Made by a program: the position numbers and the translations under genes. The notes beneath the pieces were generated by a model. It made no database searches and was not told where the DNA came from. It saw only the letters and a list, made by a program, of their open reading frames with translations. Shown piece by piece: positions 27,491 through 37,700 of a stretch of DNA of 64,000 nt (the stretch's first letter is position 1; each line of letters starts with the position of its first letter). The stretch is from Gillisia limnaea DSM 15749 (GTDB lineage: Bacteria; Bacteroidota; Bacteroidia; Flavobacteriales; Flavobacteriaceae), in NCBI RefSeq assembly GCF_000243235.1, contig NZ_JH594606.1, positions 1,011,752 to 1,075,751 on the forward strand. Reading direction: 5' to 3'.

Positions 27491-28834
27491 TTAGCCTACT
27501 TCAGTAATCATTAAATCCAAGCCCAAACGAATTATTTCCTGAGCTTCTATTTTCGAGGTATTGACATAATCTATCAATGCAAAATCTTCAGGAGCTACTT
27601 CATAGATCCCTAAATTTTCCATTTTTTCAATATCCCCGGAAATGCAAGCTTTTAAAAGTTGCATTGGGTAAATATCCATAGGCAAAACTTCTTCCATTTC
27701 GCCCGTAACTACCAAAGCCCGTTCCTCCCCATTTAAATTGGTGGTAGGCTCAAACTTCTTTTTAGGCATTAACCAGGAAAGGGATGTTTTTGAATTTGAA
27801 TGAATATTATTATACGTAAAAGGTAACCATCCAAACATTCTATATTGATTTCCTTCCGGAATAAGTGTGATAGAATTATGGTAAAAACCTATATACTGAT
27901 TATTAGAAATTTTATCCCCGGTAAGGACATCGCCGGAAATTATACGTACACTATCTGGCATTTGCGGAATAAAATCGGAAATATTTGCACCAATTTTGGC
28001 CTTGTAATATTTCCTATCCTCAGCTTCACTTCCTGTAACCGCTAGGGTACGGTCTGCATGCAATTCTCCCGTTAAAAAGAGGTTTCCAATTATGGTTACA
28101 TCCTCAGCTCCAACAACCCAAACTCTTTCACCTCTATTCAAAGGGTCAATTTTATGGATTTGCACTCCTACATTTCCTGCAGGATGCGGACCTTTAACCT
28201 TATGTAATTCTACTCCTTTAATCTCTTTCAGGCAGCTTTCAGAACTTGCATCTACAGAAAGGTGCACTTTACCAGAAGTTAATTTATTTAATGCATTTAT
28301 CCCTTCCTGAAAAGCAGCAACCTTATCTTTAAGAACAAAACCAATATCGGCTGCCAAAGGCGCTGTGCTTACCGCAGAAATAAAAATTGCCTTTGGAGAA
28401 TCTTTAGGATCTGCTACAATATCATAAGGGCGTTGTTTGATGAAGGCACCGCATCCACTTTCAAGAATTCTGGATTTCACCTCTTCGGGAGCTGCAGTTT
28501 CAGCATTCATTTTTCCAAAATCCTTATAAGAATCTGTAGGATGAGCTTCAATAATCACTTCAACAATACGACGCCTTTCTGCGCGTTTAATTTCAATTAG
28601 TGTTCCACTTACGGGAGAAGTAAATTTTACCTCTTCTGTATATTTGGAATAAAACAACGTTTCTCCGGCCAGCACGCGAACGCCTTCTTTGAGAGTCATT
28701 TTTGGAACAACAGAATGAAAATCCGGGGGTTTAATTGCGTAGGTTTTAGAACGTGGAGCTTCAACTATTTGCTTTTCCGCTTCACCTTTTAATCGTAGAG
28801 CAAGCCCTCTTTTTATTCGAATGTCTTTTGACAT
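27491..28834 (-). CDS. nqrA: Na+-translocating NADH:quinone reductase subunit A
   Basis: Cytoplasmic ubiquinone-binding subunit of NQR, first gene of the operon, 447 residues. Its N-terminus (IRIKRGLALRLKGEAEKQI) and the barrel-sandwich region MTLKEGVRVLAGETLFYSK are typical. The central region has HPAGNVGVQIHKIDP, and later LTGELHADRTLAVTGSEA. The C-terminal region contains PMQLLKACISGDIEKMENLG. It has no transmembrane helix, as expected. A well-formed promoter lies 37 bases upstream. The gene order nqrABCDEF is complete and unbroken. Confidence 0.97.
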   Translation of the reverse strand: MSKDIRIKRGLALRLKGEAEKQIVEAPRSKTYAIKPPDFHSVVPKMTLKEGVRVLAGETLFYSKYTEEVKFTSPVSGTLIEIKRAERRRIVEVIIEAHPTDSYKDFGKMNAETAAPEEVKSRILESGCGAFIKQRPYDIVADPKDSPKAIFISAVSTAPLAADIGFVLKDKVAAFQEGINALNKLTSGKVHLSVDASSESCLKEIKGVELHKVKGPHPAGNVGVQIHKIDPLNRGERVWVVGAEDVTIIGNLFLTGELHADRTLAVTGSEAEDRKYYKAKIGANISDFIPQMPDSVRIISGDVLTGDKISNNQYIGFYHNSITLIPEGNQYRMFGWLPFTYNNIHSNSKTSLSWLMPKKKFEPTTNLNGEERALVVTGEMEEVLPMDIYPMQLLKACISGDIEKMENLGIYEVAPEDFALIDYVNTSKIEAQEIIRLGLDLMITEVG

Positions 28835-28870
28835 AGGATGGAGTGTAAATTAAAATTATTTTTAAGTGTG

Positions 28871-28904
28871 CAAATTTACTAATTTTAGGTCTATAAGACC
28901 CAAA
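28871..28904 (-). promoter_or_regulatory. Promoter of the nqr operon
   Basis: On the minus strand TTTG (28904-28901), 22 bases, then TAAATTTG (28878-28871), a full match to TTTG-N(17-23)-TAnnTTTG. Transcription would start about 30 bases before the nqrA ATG. Confidence 0.7.
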
Positions 28905-29092
28905 TAATTCAGTGTTTTTTTGCGCCTATGAAAAAGTAACCGACAAAAAATCAAGACCATAATAAAATTTGTAGTTACTTTTATTTAAAATTAAAAATAA
29001 ATGACACTTCCATTAGGAAAATTTTCTCACAATTATATGGATGTTACTCGCTATAGCTATCGGGAGTCCGCTAAAAACAATAAAATAAATAT

Positions 29093-30340
29093 ATGAAACA
29101 AAGCGCCTTATTAATTCTATTTCTTTGTGCAGGCAGCTTGTTTGGACAACCCCAAACAGAAACCTTTTCACCTAACTATATCAAAAGTATAATTTTAAAG
29201 GGAAATTTTGAATTTACCGGGAACCCAATTATAATTCAGGGTCAAACTTTAACATTACAATTTGATGATATTATTGGAGACGAAGCCGATTATTACTATA
29301 CCATTGAACATTTTGACTACGACTGGTCTCCATCAGGTTTAGTGAAAGCTGAATATCTCGCAGGATTTGATGATGTAAGGATCCTGAATTATGAGAATTC
29401 TTTTAACACCCTCCAGCCCTATACGCATTATAGTTTAAGGATTCCAAATTCAGAGGTGCAGGCATTAAAGGTAAGCGGAAATTACATGCTCAAGATTTTC
29501 AACAGCGACAGAGAACTTGTCTTTTCCCGAAAGTTTATGGTGTATGAATCCTTAGCACAGGTAGCCGTTAACGTGAAAAGATCCCGGGATCTCAACTTTG
29601 TAAATTCAAAACAGGTAGTTAACTTTAGCATTAGTTCCCCCGATCTTTTACTTCGTAATCCCAATCAAACTGTGAAGGTTCGTATAATTCAGAATTATAA
29701 CCTTAAAACGGCTATAGAAAATATAGAACCCCAATATACCTTAGGAAATGAGCTAATTTACAGGTATGATCAGCCAACCTCTTTTTGGGCAGGAAATGAA
29801 TATTTACAGTTTGACAGCAAAGATATTCGCGCTCCAACAATCAATATCAGCAGGGTAGAATTACTGGATTTGTACCATCATTATCTTTTTACAGATCGCA
29901 CAAGAGACGGCGAACCTTATAGCTATAACCCGGATATTAACGGGCAATTTGTTATACGGACTTTGCAGGGAGAAAACCGGAATATAGAATCGGAATATGT
30001 ATGGACACATTTCAGCCTTTTAAATTATGAACCGCTAAATGGAGGAGAACTTCACTTATACGGAGCCTTTAATAATTTTAAACTGGACGATTCAACGCTT
30101 ATGAAGTACAATAAAAGCTCCGGTTTATATGAAAACGCACTATTATTTAAGCAGGGGTTTTACAATTACAATTATGTTTTATTGAAAGAAGACGGGACTT
30201 TGGATGAAGGTTTTATAAGCGGAAATTTCGATGAAACAGAAAATGAATATACCGTCCTGGTTTATTTCCGGGATTTGGGTGCCAGGTATGACAGGATTAT
30301 TGGTGTAGGAACAGCAAATTCCGTTAATATTACCAACTAA
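29093..30340 (+). CDS. Type IX secretion plug-domain protein (DUF5103)
   Basis: A 415-residue exported protein (signal peptide to about residue 18, LCAGSLFGQ) with the DUF5103 architecture, now assigned to the T9SS plug protein. In Flavobacterium this plugs the SprA translocon pore when no cargo is present. The sequence has two beta-rich regions: residues about 27-150 (TFSPNYIKSIILKGN, YYYTIEHFDYDW) and about 150-400. The closing YTVLVYFRDLGARYDRIIGVG is typical. It is upstream of a DUF3667 gene. The family assignment is recalled from memory, but the length and motif pattern agree. Two T9SS cargo giants lie only a few kilobases away. Confidence 0.85.
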   Translation: MKQSALLILFLCAGSLFGQPQTETFSPNYIKSIILKGNFEFTGNPIIIQGQTLTLQFDDIIGDEADYYYTIEHFDYDWSPSGLVKAEYLAGFDDVRILNYENSFNTLQPYTHYSLRIPNSEVQALKVSGNYMLKIFNSDRELVFSRKFMVYESLAQVAVNVKRSRDLNFVNSKQVVNFSISSPDLLLRNPNQTVKVRIIQNYNLKTAIENIEPQYTLGNELIYRYDQPTSFWAGNEYLQFDSKDIRAPTINISRVELLDLYHHYLFTDRTRDGEPYSYNPDINGQFVIRTLQGENRNIESEYVWTHFSLLNYEPLNGGELHLYGAFNNFKLDDSTLMKYNKSSGLYENALLFKQGFYNYNYVLLKEDGTLDEGFISGNFDETENEYTVLVYFRDLGARYDRIIGVGTANSVNITN

Positions 30341-30363
30341 TTTTAATTTAATAGTTCCCGGGC

Positions 30364-31449
30364 ATGAACAACAACCGTTCTTTAACTAAATATAGGGGAG
30401 ACCATTGTTTAAATTGTGAACATCCTCTTGACATAAGCGATAAATTCTGCCCCAATTGCGGTCAATTGAACTCTACAAAAAAGCTCTCTTTTAACGATTT
30501 TTTTAAAGAATTTTTCGCAGGGCTTTTCGCTTATGACTCCAGAATAAGAAGAACCCTTAGCACACTTCTTTTTCATCCCGGAAAGATCTCTAAAGAATAC
30601 ATTCGGGGAAAACGGGATTATTATGCCAATCCATTTCGGTTTTATTTAAGCGCATCCATTATCTTCTTTATTATCTGGAGTTTTACCAGCAATTTTGAAG
30701 GCATCAACGCCGAAAATCAAGTACCAATCGAGGAGTTGTCAGAAGAAGACACTCAAAAACTAAGGGAAGGAATCGGGCAAATTCCTGCTGTAGGAGGTCA
30801 AATAAATATAGATTCCATAATTACCGAAAAACGGGCAGCATCAAAAAAAACCTATAAAGAATATCATATCTCTCAGTTAGAACTGGACAGCCTTACTTTT
30901 TTTAACTCCTTCCCAAAGCAATTTGATTTATATACCAGATTTAATAAGGAAACCAAGATCATAACTCCAGGAATAGCGTTAGACAGCCTAAATCATTCTC
31001 AATCTTTTTTTAATGGCTGGGTATTTGAAAAAGCTACCGACTGGAACTTTTTCGAATCGAATCCTCAAATTTTTGTGAGCTACTTTATAAGCAAATTACC
31101 TTTTATCATTTTCTTTTACCTCCCGGTTTTCGCACTTTTCATCTGGTTGCTCTATAGCTGGCAAAGCTTTAATTACATGGAACACCTCATCTTTGCCTTT
31201 CATGTTCAAACTTCATTTTTTGTGATAACGGGAATTGCTTTACTGCTCGACGCTATTTTTGTAACCGATGCCTTCGTGGGTTTTAGCCTTCTTTTATTTC
31301 TTTTTTACCTTTATAAAGCTTTAAGACGATTTTATGGCCAGGGTAGATTTTTAACTTTTGTTAAATTTATTTTATTGAATGGAATATTTCTTATTTTAGC
31401 ACTAATCGCAGCAGCGATCTCTTTGATTGCCTCATTTGCGATATTTTAA
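30364..31449 (+). CDS. DUF3667 zinc-ribbon membrane protein
   Basis: A 361-residue membrane protein. Residues about 15-40 form a zinc ribbon: two CxxC motifs in DHCLNCEHPL and KFCPNCGQLN. A DUF3667 segment follows (FNDFFKEFFAGLFAYDSR, RTLSTLLFHPGKISKEYIRG KRDYYANPFRFYLSAS in two parts). Three to four further hydrophobic helices occupy the C-terminal third. A long charged loop lies between the first helix and the others. Function is unknown. It lies 23 bases after the T9SS plug-domain gene and three bases before apaG, in one strand-coherent cluster. Confidence 0.85.
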   Translation: MNNNRSLTKYRGDHCLNCEHPLDISDKFCPNCGQLNSTKKLSFNDFFKEFFAGLFAYDSRIRRTLSTLLFHPGKISKEYIRGKRDYYANPFRFYLSASIIFFIIWSFTSNFEGINAENQVPIEELSEEDTQKLREGIGQIPAVGGQINIDSIITEKRAASKKTYKEYHISQLELDSLTFFNSFPKQFDLYTRFNKETKIITPGIALDSLNHSQSFFNGWVFEKATDWNFFESNPQIFVSYFISKLPFIIFFYLPVFALFIWLLYSWQSFNYMEHLIFAFHVQTSFFVITGIALLLDAIFVTDAFVGFSLLLFLFYLYKALRRFYGQGRFLTFVKFILLNGIFLILALIAAAISLIASFAIF

Positions 31450-31452
31450 GTT

Positions 31453-31839
31453 ATGATCCAACAAGTAACCAGCGGCATTAAGATCTCGGTAGAGACTACT
31501 TTTGAAGGCACATTTTATAAGAACTATAAAATTAATTTTGCCTTTGGATACCTCATTACCATAGAAAATCAAAGCAAAGATTCCGTTCAGCTCACTTCCC
31601 GGTTCTGGAAGATCAAAGATGCCCTCAATTATACAGAAATTGTTCAGGGAGAAGGAGTAGTAGGCGAAAAACCGGTTTTAAAGCCCGGGGAATCCCACTC
31701 TTACAGGAGTGGATGCCTTCTTAAATCTCCCTTTGGCGCTATGAGAGGATACTATAATATGGTTAATTTCACCTCTACACGAAAATTCAAGGTTTCTATT
31801 CCTTCATTTAAGCTAAGTGCTCCTTTTGCGATGAACTAG
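31453..31839 (+). CDS. apaG: ApaG domain protein
   Basis: A 128-residue ApaG/DUF525 protein with an immunoglobulin-like beta-sandwich. Landmarks are YLITIENQSKDSVQLTSRFW, the VVGEKPVLKPGESHSYRSGC motif and GAMRGYYNMV. ApaG was linked to Co2+/Mg2+ resistance in enterobacteria, but its biochemistry is unresolved. The start is ATG at 31453, three bases after the DUF3667 stop. A tandem hexamer/heptamer repeat tract lies immediately past its stop codon. Confidence 0.93.
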   Translation: MIQQVTSGIKISVETTFEGTFYKNYKINFAFGYLITIENQSKDSVQLTSRFWKIKDALNYTEIVQGEGVVGEKPVLKPGESHSYRSGCLLKSPFGAMRGYYNMVNFTSTRKFKVSIPSFKLSAPFAMN

Positions 31840-31927
31840 AATGTTGAATGCTGAATTTTGAAGGCTGAATGTTGAATGTTGAATGCTGAATTTTGAATGC
31901 TGAATTTTGAAGGCTGAAGGCTGAAAA
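31838..31927. repeat. Degenerate TGAATG/TGAAGG microsatellite tract
   Basis: About 90 bases consist of alternating variants of TTGAATGCTGAA, TTTTGAAGGC and TGAATGT, in a head-to-tail run between the apaG stop and the end of the convergent NRDE gene. It is low-complexity and unlikely to code. Such TGAA-type tracts are expansion/contraction-prone by replication slippage. Confidence 0.85.
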
Positions 31928-31928
31928 C

Positions 31929-32636
31929 TCAAAATACCGCTTCGTAAATTTTTCCCTTCTGAAGATCCTCATAGATCATCCTGGTTTTTTCTGAAGTTTT
32001 AATTATTTGGGTAATGCTTTTAGTTTTTATGAAGCCTCTATCCATTACCAAATCGATTTCTTTATTCCCTATTCCTGCTGAATGATGGAAGTCCCATACG
32101 TTTCCAGAGGTAAGGTTTTTCTTCTGCTGAAGTTCTTCAAACCAGGCTTCCCTAAGGCCTTTCATTTCTGAAGAATATAAAGGTGAAGAGGACCAGATGT
32201 AATTTTTAAGCCGAAGCTTTTTCAAGTGGGCTTTATTTCCATCCCATACCAATTCATAAAATAAAAGTTCCTGTTTCCAGTCTGCAAGGATCAGGGTGAA
32301 TGGCTCGATCCCCTGAAAATTATAGCTGTTAATTTCCAGAAGAGGATCTTCTGCGGCTAAAATATCTTTAACCACTACTCCCCTGCTCACGCGGTAATTG
32401 GATGCTCTAATATGCTTTTCAAAACCACCATTCATAAGGCAAACCACCCTTTTATTTGCACTCACTCCTATCCAGGTTCCACCGGCGACGGCATCTTTAG
32501 GAAAAAGCAATCGGGTGTTATTTACGGTATAAAAATCCGGAGATATTGTTTCCCTTCCCGGGGCTTCATCCCTATTGGAAGTTAAAATAAAACCGGTATT
32601 TTCTTCAGAATTAAAAACAAGGCTTATAGTACACAT
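31929..32636 (-). CDS. NRDE/TANGO2-family protein
   Basis: A 235-residue protein of the transport-and-Golgi-organisation-2 type, also called NRDE. The signature TSNRDEAPG lies at about residues 19-27, with an N-terminal MCTISLVFN in which Cys2 could become an N-terminal nucleophile after Met removal. Other family elements are FPKDAVAGGTWIGVSANKRV and CLMNGGFEKH. The family has been linked to haem trafficking in eukaryotes and bacteria, but the enzymatic function is unproven. It is convergent with apaG across a short microsatellite tract and divergent from pruA. Confidence 0.87.
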   Translation of the reverse strand: MCTISLVFNSEENTGFILTSNRDEAPGRETISPDFYTVNNTRLLFPKDAVAGGTWIGVSANKRVVCLMNGGFEKHIRASNYRVSRGVVVKDILAAEDPLLEINSYNFQGIEPFTLILADWKQELLFYELVWDGNKAHLKKLRLKNYIWSSSPLYSSEMKGLREAWFEELQQKKNLTSGNVWDFHHSAGIGNKEIDLVMDRGFIKTKSITQIIKTSEKTRMIYEDLQKGKIYEAVF

Positions 32637-32644
32637 AAAATAGA

Positions 32645-32700
32645 CTTAAATCAAGACCCTCGGGACAAGCCCGATAAATTGAACCTTAAATGAGGGAATA
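32645..32700. repeat. Degenerate copy of the interspersed repeat
   Basis: The segment contains AATCAAGACCCTCGGGACAA followed by AGCCCGATAAATTGAACC and TTAAATGAGGGAATAA. These are the same end motifs (ATCAAGAnCCTCGGG; AATGAGGGATTAA) seen in the longer copies near 46.0 kb and 58.0 kb. It lies in the pruA-NRDE divergent intergenic region. Confidence 0.45.
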
Positions 32701-32823
32701 ATTTTATGAATTTACAAAAAAAGTTAAGCTTACGTGAATCCTTGTAAGGTGAATAGATAAAACACTTTAATTTTTTTATCTTTAGCGACCAGAAATAAAA
32801 ACACATAAAAAGACAAAAATATT

Positions 32824-34452
32824 ATGGGAAAAGGATTTTTTCAAGTTCCAACGGCGGTTAATGAACCAATTAAAACATATGCTCCGGGAACTTCAGAACG
32901 GGAAGAAGTATTGCTTACCTACAAGGACATGTTCAACACCAAAATGGAAGTTCCGCTTTATATAGGTTCAGAAGAGATAAAAACGGGAGATACTGCAACC
33001 ATGCATCCCCCTCATGACCATAAGCATAATCTGGGTATTTATCATACAGCAAAAAAGAAGCATATTACCCAGGCTATCTCCACTGCGCTTGAAGCAAGAA
33101 GCGCCTGGGCAAATCTTGAGTGGGAACAGCGTGCGGCTATTTTCCTGAAAGCAGCCGATCTTATAGCCGGACCTTATAGAGCACGAATCAATGCAGCGAC
33201 CATGATAGGTCAGTCTAAAACTATTTTTCAGGCTGAAATCGATGCCGCTTGTGAACTTATCGATTTCCTTAGATTCAATGTAGAATATATGGCGCAAATC
33301 TATGAAGAGCAGCCGGAATCCTCTGAAGGGGTTTGGAATAGATTGGAATACCGCCCGCTGGAAGGATTTGTGTATGCCATAACTCCGTTTAATTTCACGG
33401 CAATCGCCGGAAATTTACCATCCAGTGCAGCCTTAATGGGAAATACAGTAATATGGAAACCAAGTGATAGCCAGGTGTATTCTGCCCAGGTTGTTATGGA
33501 AGTGTTTAAAGAAGCAGGAGTGCCAGATGGAGTTATCAATATGGTGATGGGAGATCCTGAAATGATCACAGATACAATTCTTGCAAGCCCAGATTTTGCC
33601 GGAATTCACTTCACCGGAAGCACAAATGTCTTTAAAGGAATTTGGTCGAAAATTGGACAAAACATCCATACGTATAAAACCTATCCCAGGATCGTGGGAG
33701 AAACAGGCGGAAAGGATTTCATAGTAGCACACCCAAGCGCAGTTGCAAAACAGGTTGCTACCGCTATTACCAGGGGAGCATTTGAATTTCAGGGACAAAA
33801 ATGTAGCGCAGCCTCCAGGGGATATATCCCGAAAAGCATGTGGCCTGCAGTAAAAAATTTCATAATAGAAGATTTAAATTCTTTTAAAATGGGCTCCCCG
33901 GAAGATATGACCAATTTCATCACCGCTGTTATTCACGAAGGTTCTTTTGATAAATTGGCCGGATTTATAGATCAGGCTAAAAAAGATAAAGATGCCGAAA
34001 TAATCGTTGGAGGAAATTATGACAAATCTAAAGGCTACTTTATAGAACCAACAGTTATCCTGACCACTAATCCTAAATATACCACCATGGAAACCGAATT
34101 ATTTGGACCTGTGATGACTATTTATATTTATGAGGATAAAAAGTGGGAAGAAACCTTAAAACTGGTAGACGAAACCAGTATCTATGGGTTAACCGGAGCC
34201 ATTCTTTCTACCGACAGGTATGCAGCGGCACAGGCAACAAAAGCCCTTCAAAATGCTGCCGGAAACTTCTATATCAACGATAAATGTACAGGAGCCGTTG
34301 TAGGCCAGCAACCATTTGGAGGAGCAAGAGCCAGCGGAACCAATGATAAAGCAGGTTCTAAACTAAATTTATTGCGATGGATCTCTCCAAGAGTTATAAA
34401 AGAAACTTTTGTTCCTGCAACAAATTACAGATACCCGTTTATGGGCGAGTAG
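32824..34452 (+). CDS. pruA: L-glutamate gamma-semialdehyde dehydrogenase
   Basis: Oxidises glutamate-5-semialdehyde (delta-1-pyrroline-5-carboxylate) to glutamate with NAD+, the second step of proline degradation. At 542 residues it fits the PruA-type ALDH. The catalytic cysteine is in FEFQGQKCSAASRGYIP and the general-base glutamate in RIVGETGGKDFIV. The N-terminal KTYAPGTSEREEVLL and the oligomerisation/C-terminal PFGGARASGTNDKAGS are family features. A strong terminator follows. The proline dehydrogenase gene is not in the window. Confidence 0.95.
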   Translation: MGKGFFQVPTAVNEPIKTYAPGTSEREEVLLTYKDMFNTKMEVPLYIGSEEIKTGDTATMHPPHDHKHNLGIYHTAKKKHITQAISTALEARSAWANLEWEQRAAIFLKAADLIAGPYRARINAATMIGQSKTIFQAEIDAACELIDFLRFNVEYMAQIYEEQPESSEGVWNRLEYRPLEGFVYAITPFNFTAIAGNLPSSAALMGNTVIWKPSDSQVYSAQVVMEVFKEAGVPDGVINMVMGDPEMITDTILASPDFAGIHFTGSTNVFKGIWSKIGQNIHTYKTYPRIVGETGGKDFIVAHPSAVAKQVATAITRGAFEFQGQKCSAASRGYIPKSMWPAVKNFIIEDLNSFKMGSPEDMTNFITAVIHEGSFDKLAGFIDQAKKDKDAEIIVGGNYDKSKGYFIEPTVILTTNPKYTTMETELFGPVMTIYIYEDKKWEETLKLVDETSIYGLTGAILSTDRYAAAQATKALQNAAGNFYINDKCTGAVVGQQPFGGARASGTNDKAGSKLNLLRWISPRVIKETFVPATNYRYPFMGE

Positions 34453-34472
34453 ATTCTTGAAAATAACTAAAT

Positions 34473-34512
34473 TTAAAAGCCACAAACTGAGAAGTTTGTG
34501 GCTTTTTTTTTA
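34473..34512 (+). terminator. Intrinsic terminator after pruA
   Basis: AAAAGCCACAAACT (34475-34488) pairs with AGTTTGTGGCTTTT (from 34493) around GAGA, and ends in a run of nine T. This is one of the strongest terminators in the window. Confidence 0.92.
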
Positions 34513-34772
34513 ATTCTCATTTTAAATTGCCTACAAAAGACAGCAAAAAAATTGTAGGACAAAACTTCCTATTTTTAAAAACATCAGTTTATTTTAACGA
34601 GGAGTTTCTCCTTTTAACGATTATTAATGACTTTCACCGAAAAGGCATTATTTTAACTTTAAATCGTTGTATTTTAGACTGTTAGTAGCTCTTCCCCAAA
34701 AAAGCTATAACGAACTTAACCGTCTTCAATTCTTCCCCCTACGACGATTGAAAACTCCTAATTAATTTTACT
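34513..34772. other. Leader/intergenic region upstream of the first giant gene
   Basis: AT-rich; no coding frame found. TATTTTAG at 34670-34677 and TAACTTTA near 34654 are degenerate -7 boxes. If one is used, the mRNA leader would be about 90-110 nt. The short GGAG-TTT-CTCC inverted repeat near 34602 may be structural. No clear -33 partner. Confidence 0.35.
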
Positions 34773-37700
34773 ATGGAGAAAAAATTACTTTCTTTATTTT
34801 TAACGGTATTTTTCATCTTTCTAAGCTTCTGGAGTGGGTTTGGGCAGTGTCCTACTTCTGTAGGGGTTACCGCAAGTCCGGGAACTACAATTTGTGCTGG
34901 AGAGTCTATTACATTTACTGCAAATCCAACAGGGGGTTCTCTACCTCAATACCAGTGGCAAATAAATGGCAGTAATGTCAATGGAGAAAATTTATCAACA
35001 TACACTACAACTTCCTTAACAAACGGGCAGAAAGTTCGTGTAATAGTAACCTCCTCGTCTACAGATCAATCTAATTGTCCTGTTCAAAGCAGTGAAGTTC
35101 CCGTAACGGTAAATCCTATAAGGACGGCAACAGCTATAATCGCTGCAAATAATTCAAACATATGTCCCGGTCAAACGGTGAATTTTACCATTTCTTCACA
35201 AAACAATATTGGAAGCGGCTCGCAATATGAGTGGAGAGTAAACGGAACCTCACAGGGAACCTCCAATACTTTTTCCAGCAATAACTTAGTAGCCGGAGAT
35301 CAAATTCAATTGTGGGTTGATTCTTCTGTGCCTTGTACAGACCCTGTTTTATCAAATACTATTTCAATTACAGAAAAACCCGGCACACCTGCGGTTCCTT
35401 CTGATTTTACATCCAGTGAGACAGCAGTTTGTCCGGGAGTCATTCAAACCTATACGGTTCCTAATGACCCAAATGCTTCTGAATATATATGGACGTATCC
35501 TTCTGGCTGGACAGGATCCAGTACTACCAATTCAGTAACAGTTACCTCAGGGAATTCGGGGAGTGGAACAATAACTGTTAAAGCCAAAAACAGTTGTGGA
35601 ACCAGTGAAGCAAGAAGTTTAGCTGTATCTGTAAAAGCGGGAACACCAGCTACTCCGGGAACTATTTCCGGAACAGCTCAGGTATGCCCGGGAATTTCTC
35701 AGACTTTTAGTATTGCAGCTGTAACAGGAGCAACTTCTTATGAATGGACATTTCCAACAGGCTGGACAGGAAGCAGCACATCAACTTCTATTACTCTTAC
35801 ACCGACGGTAGGAACTGCTGTGACCGGCAACCTTTCAGTTACTGCTACCAATGATTGTGGCACAAGTTCAGCCAGACCACTGGCTATTTCGGTTAAATCA
35901 GGTACTCCAGACCAGCCAGCAGCATTTACAGCAGGGCCGGCAACTTTATGTCCTGGAACAGAGGGAACTTATTCTGTACCAATTGTAGCAGGTGCAACCC
36001 AGTACATCTGGACTTTACCTACCGGTTTTTCTGCATCAAGTTTGACCACAACTACCCCTTCTCTTGTAGTAACTGCAGGAACTTCAGGTTCTGGAAATAT
36101 TACTGTTAAAGCTTCTAACGACTGCGGTACTGGCCCTGAACGATTTATGGCAATAAGTATCAATCCGCCGAAACCTGTTATAACTGGAGAAATCGCAGGC
36201 TCTACCGGGGTTTGCGCCAGTACTACAAGTTTGAGCTATTCTATTCCGGCTATTGCCAATGCCACGAGTTATGAATGGGCAGTAAATGGTACCGGCTGGC
36301 AAATCACGGCCGGTGCCGGAACAAATCAGATCACTGTCTCCTCCGGTACCACGGGAGGGACTATATCTGTTATAGCAAAAAATTCTTGTGGAGACAGTGC
36401 TTCTAAAAGTATAACTGTAAATTTAAATCCTCCGCCTCCCGTTATGGCTGGGGAAATTTCCGGTCCATCTAATGTTTGTGCCGGATCGACAGGAAATACG
36501 TATTCCATTCCAACAATAACGGGAGCATCCAGCTATACCTGGACTCGTCCCTCGGGATGGTCAATAACTGGAGGTGAAAATTCCAATACAATTACGGTAA
36601 CCGCTGGTACATTAGGGGGCAATATATCCGTGACAGCGGTAAATGGCTGTGGCAGTAGTACAACAAAAACTTTTCCTGTCACAACTACCGCAGGTGTTCC
36701 GGATACACCGGGAACTATAACCTCAAGTCTTGACAGTAACCCTAATATTTGTCCTCCTAAAAGCGGGGTTACTTTTACTGTACCTACAGTTACTGGAGCT
36801 ACGGGATATGAATGGAGTTTGCCTGCAGGTTGGGAAATAACATCAGAAGCTAATATCGCCTCTATTATCGTTAACATTACAGCCAATGCTGCTTATCAGA
36901 ATGAGGTTGTTTCCGTGAGAGCACGAAACGCGTGCGGTCTTGGCCCTGCACGTTCCTATTCGAACATTACGGTTTCCAATTTTATAATTGCGGACTTAGG
37001 AGCAGATCAATTAGTTTGCCGCTCCCGAACAGAACTTTCCATTCCCGTGGAATTATATTTTGGAAATTCTAATAGACTAAAACCCACCTGGTCCAGTAAC
37101 GGGAATGGAACCTTTAGGAATCTACCTGATATTGGAGGTGGTAACAGCACCAATAATATACCCCGAAATTTTACAATTTATTACACCCCAAGTGCAAATG
37201 ACATCACAAAAGAATTTATAACAATAACAATGACAGTGCCGCCACCACAAAGCTCGAGTCCTTGTGGAACCGGAAAGGATGAAATGCGGATATACTTTCG
37301 TAATAGTCCTACTGCTACTATAGCGTCACCAGCGGCAATTTGTACTGGTTCTTCTACCACTTTAAATATTACCGGTACACCTAATTCTAAAGTAACCTAT
37401 AGTAAAGGAAATCAAACAGGATTAACAGTAGACATAGGATCTTCCGGTACGGCAACAATTCCATCCGGACCTCTTACAGACAGTACGGATTTTATATTGA
37501 CAGGTATAACTAATACGGATGCACCAATCTGTTCTAATTCTTTAAATTCTATAGCTACTGTATCTGTTACTCAAAAACCTACAGCAGTAATCTTTTATAC
37601 AGGCCCTTATTGCAATTCGATGGAAGAGTCAACAGGTGCGGTCACAATAGAGGGTGAATACTCTTATTTAAATGGCACCTTTAGTGCAACCGGGGACTTA

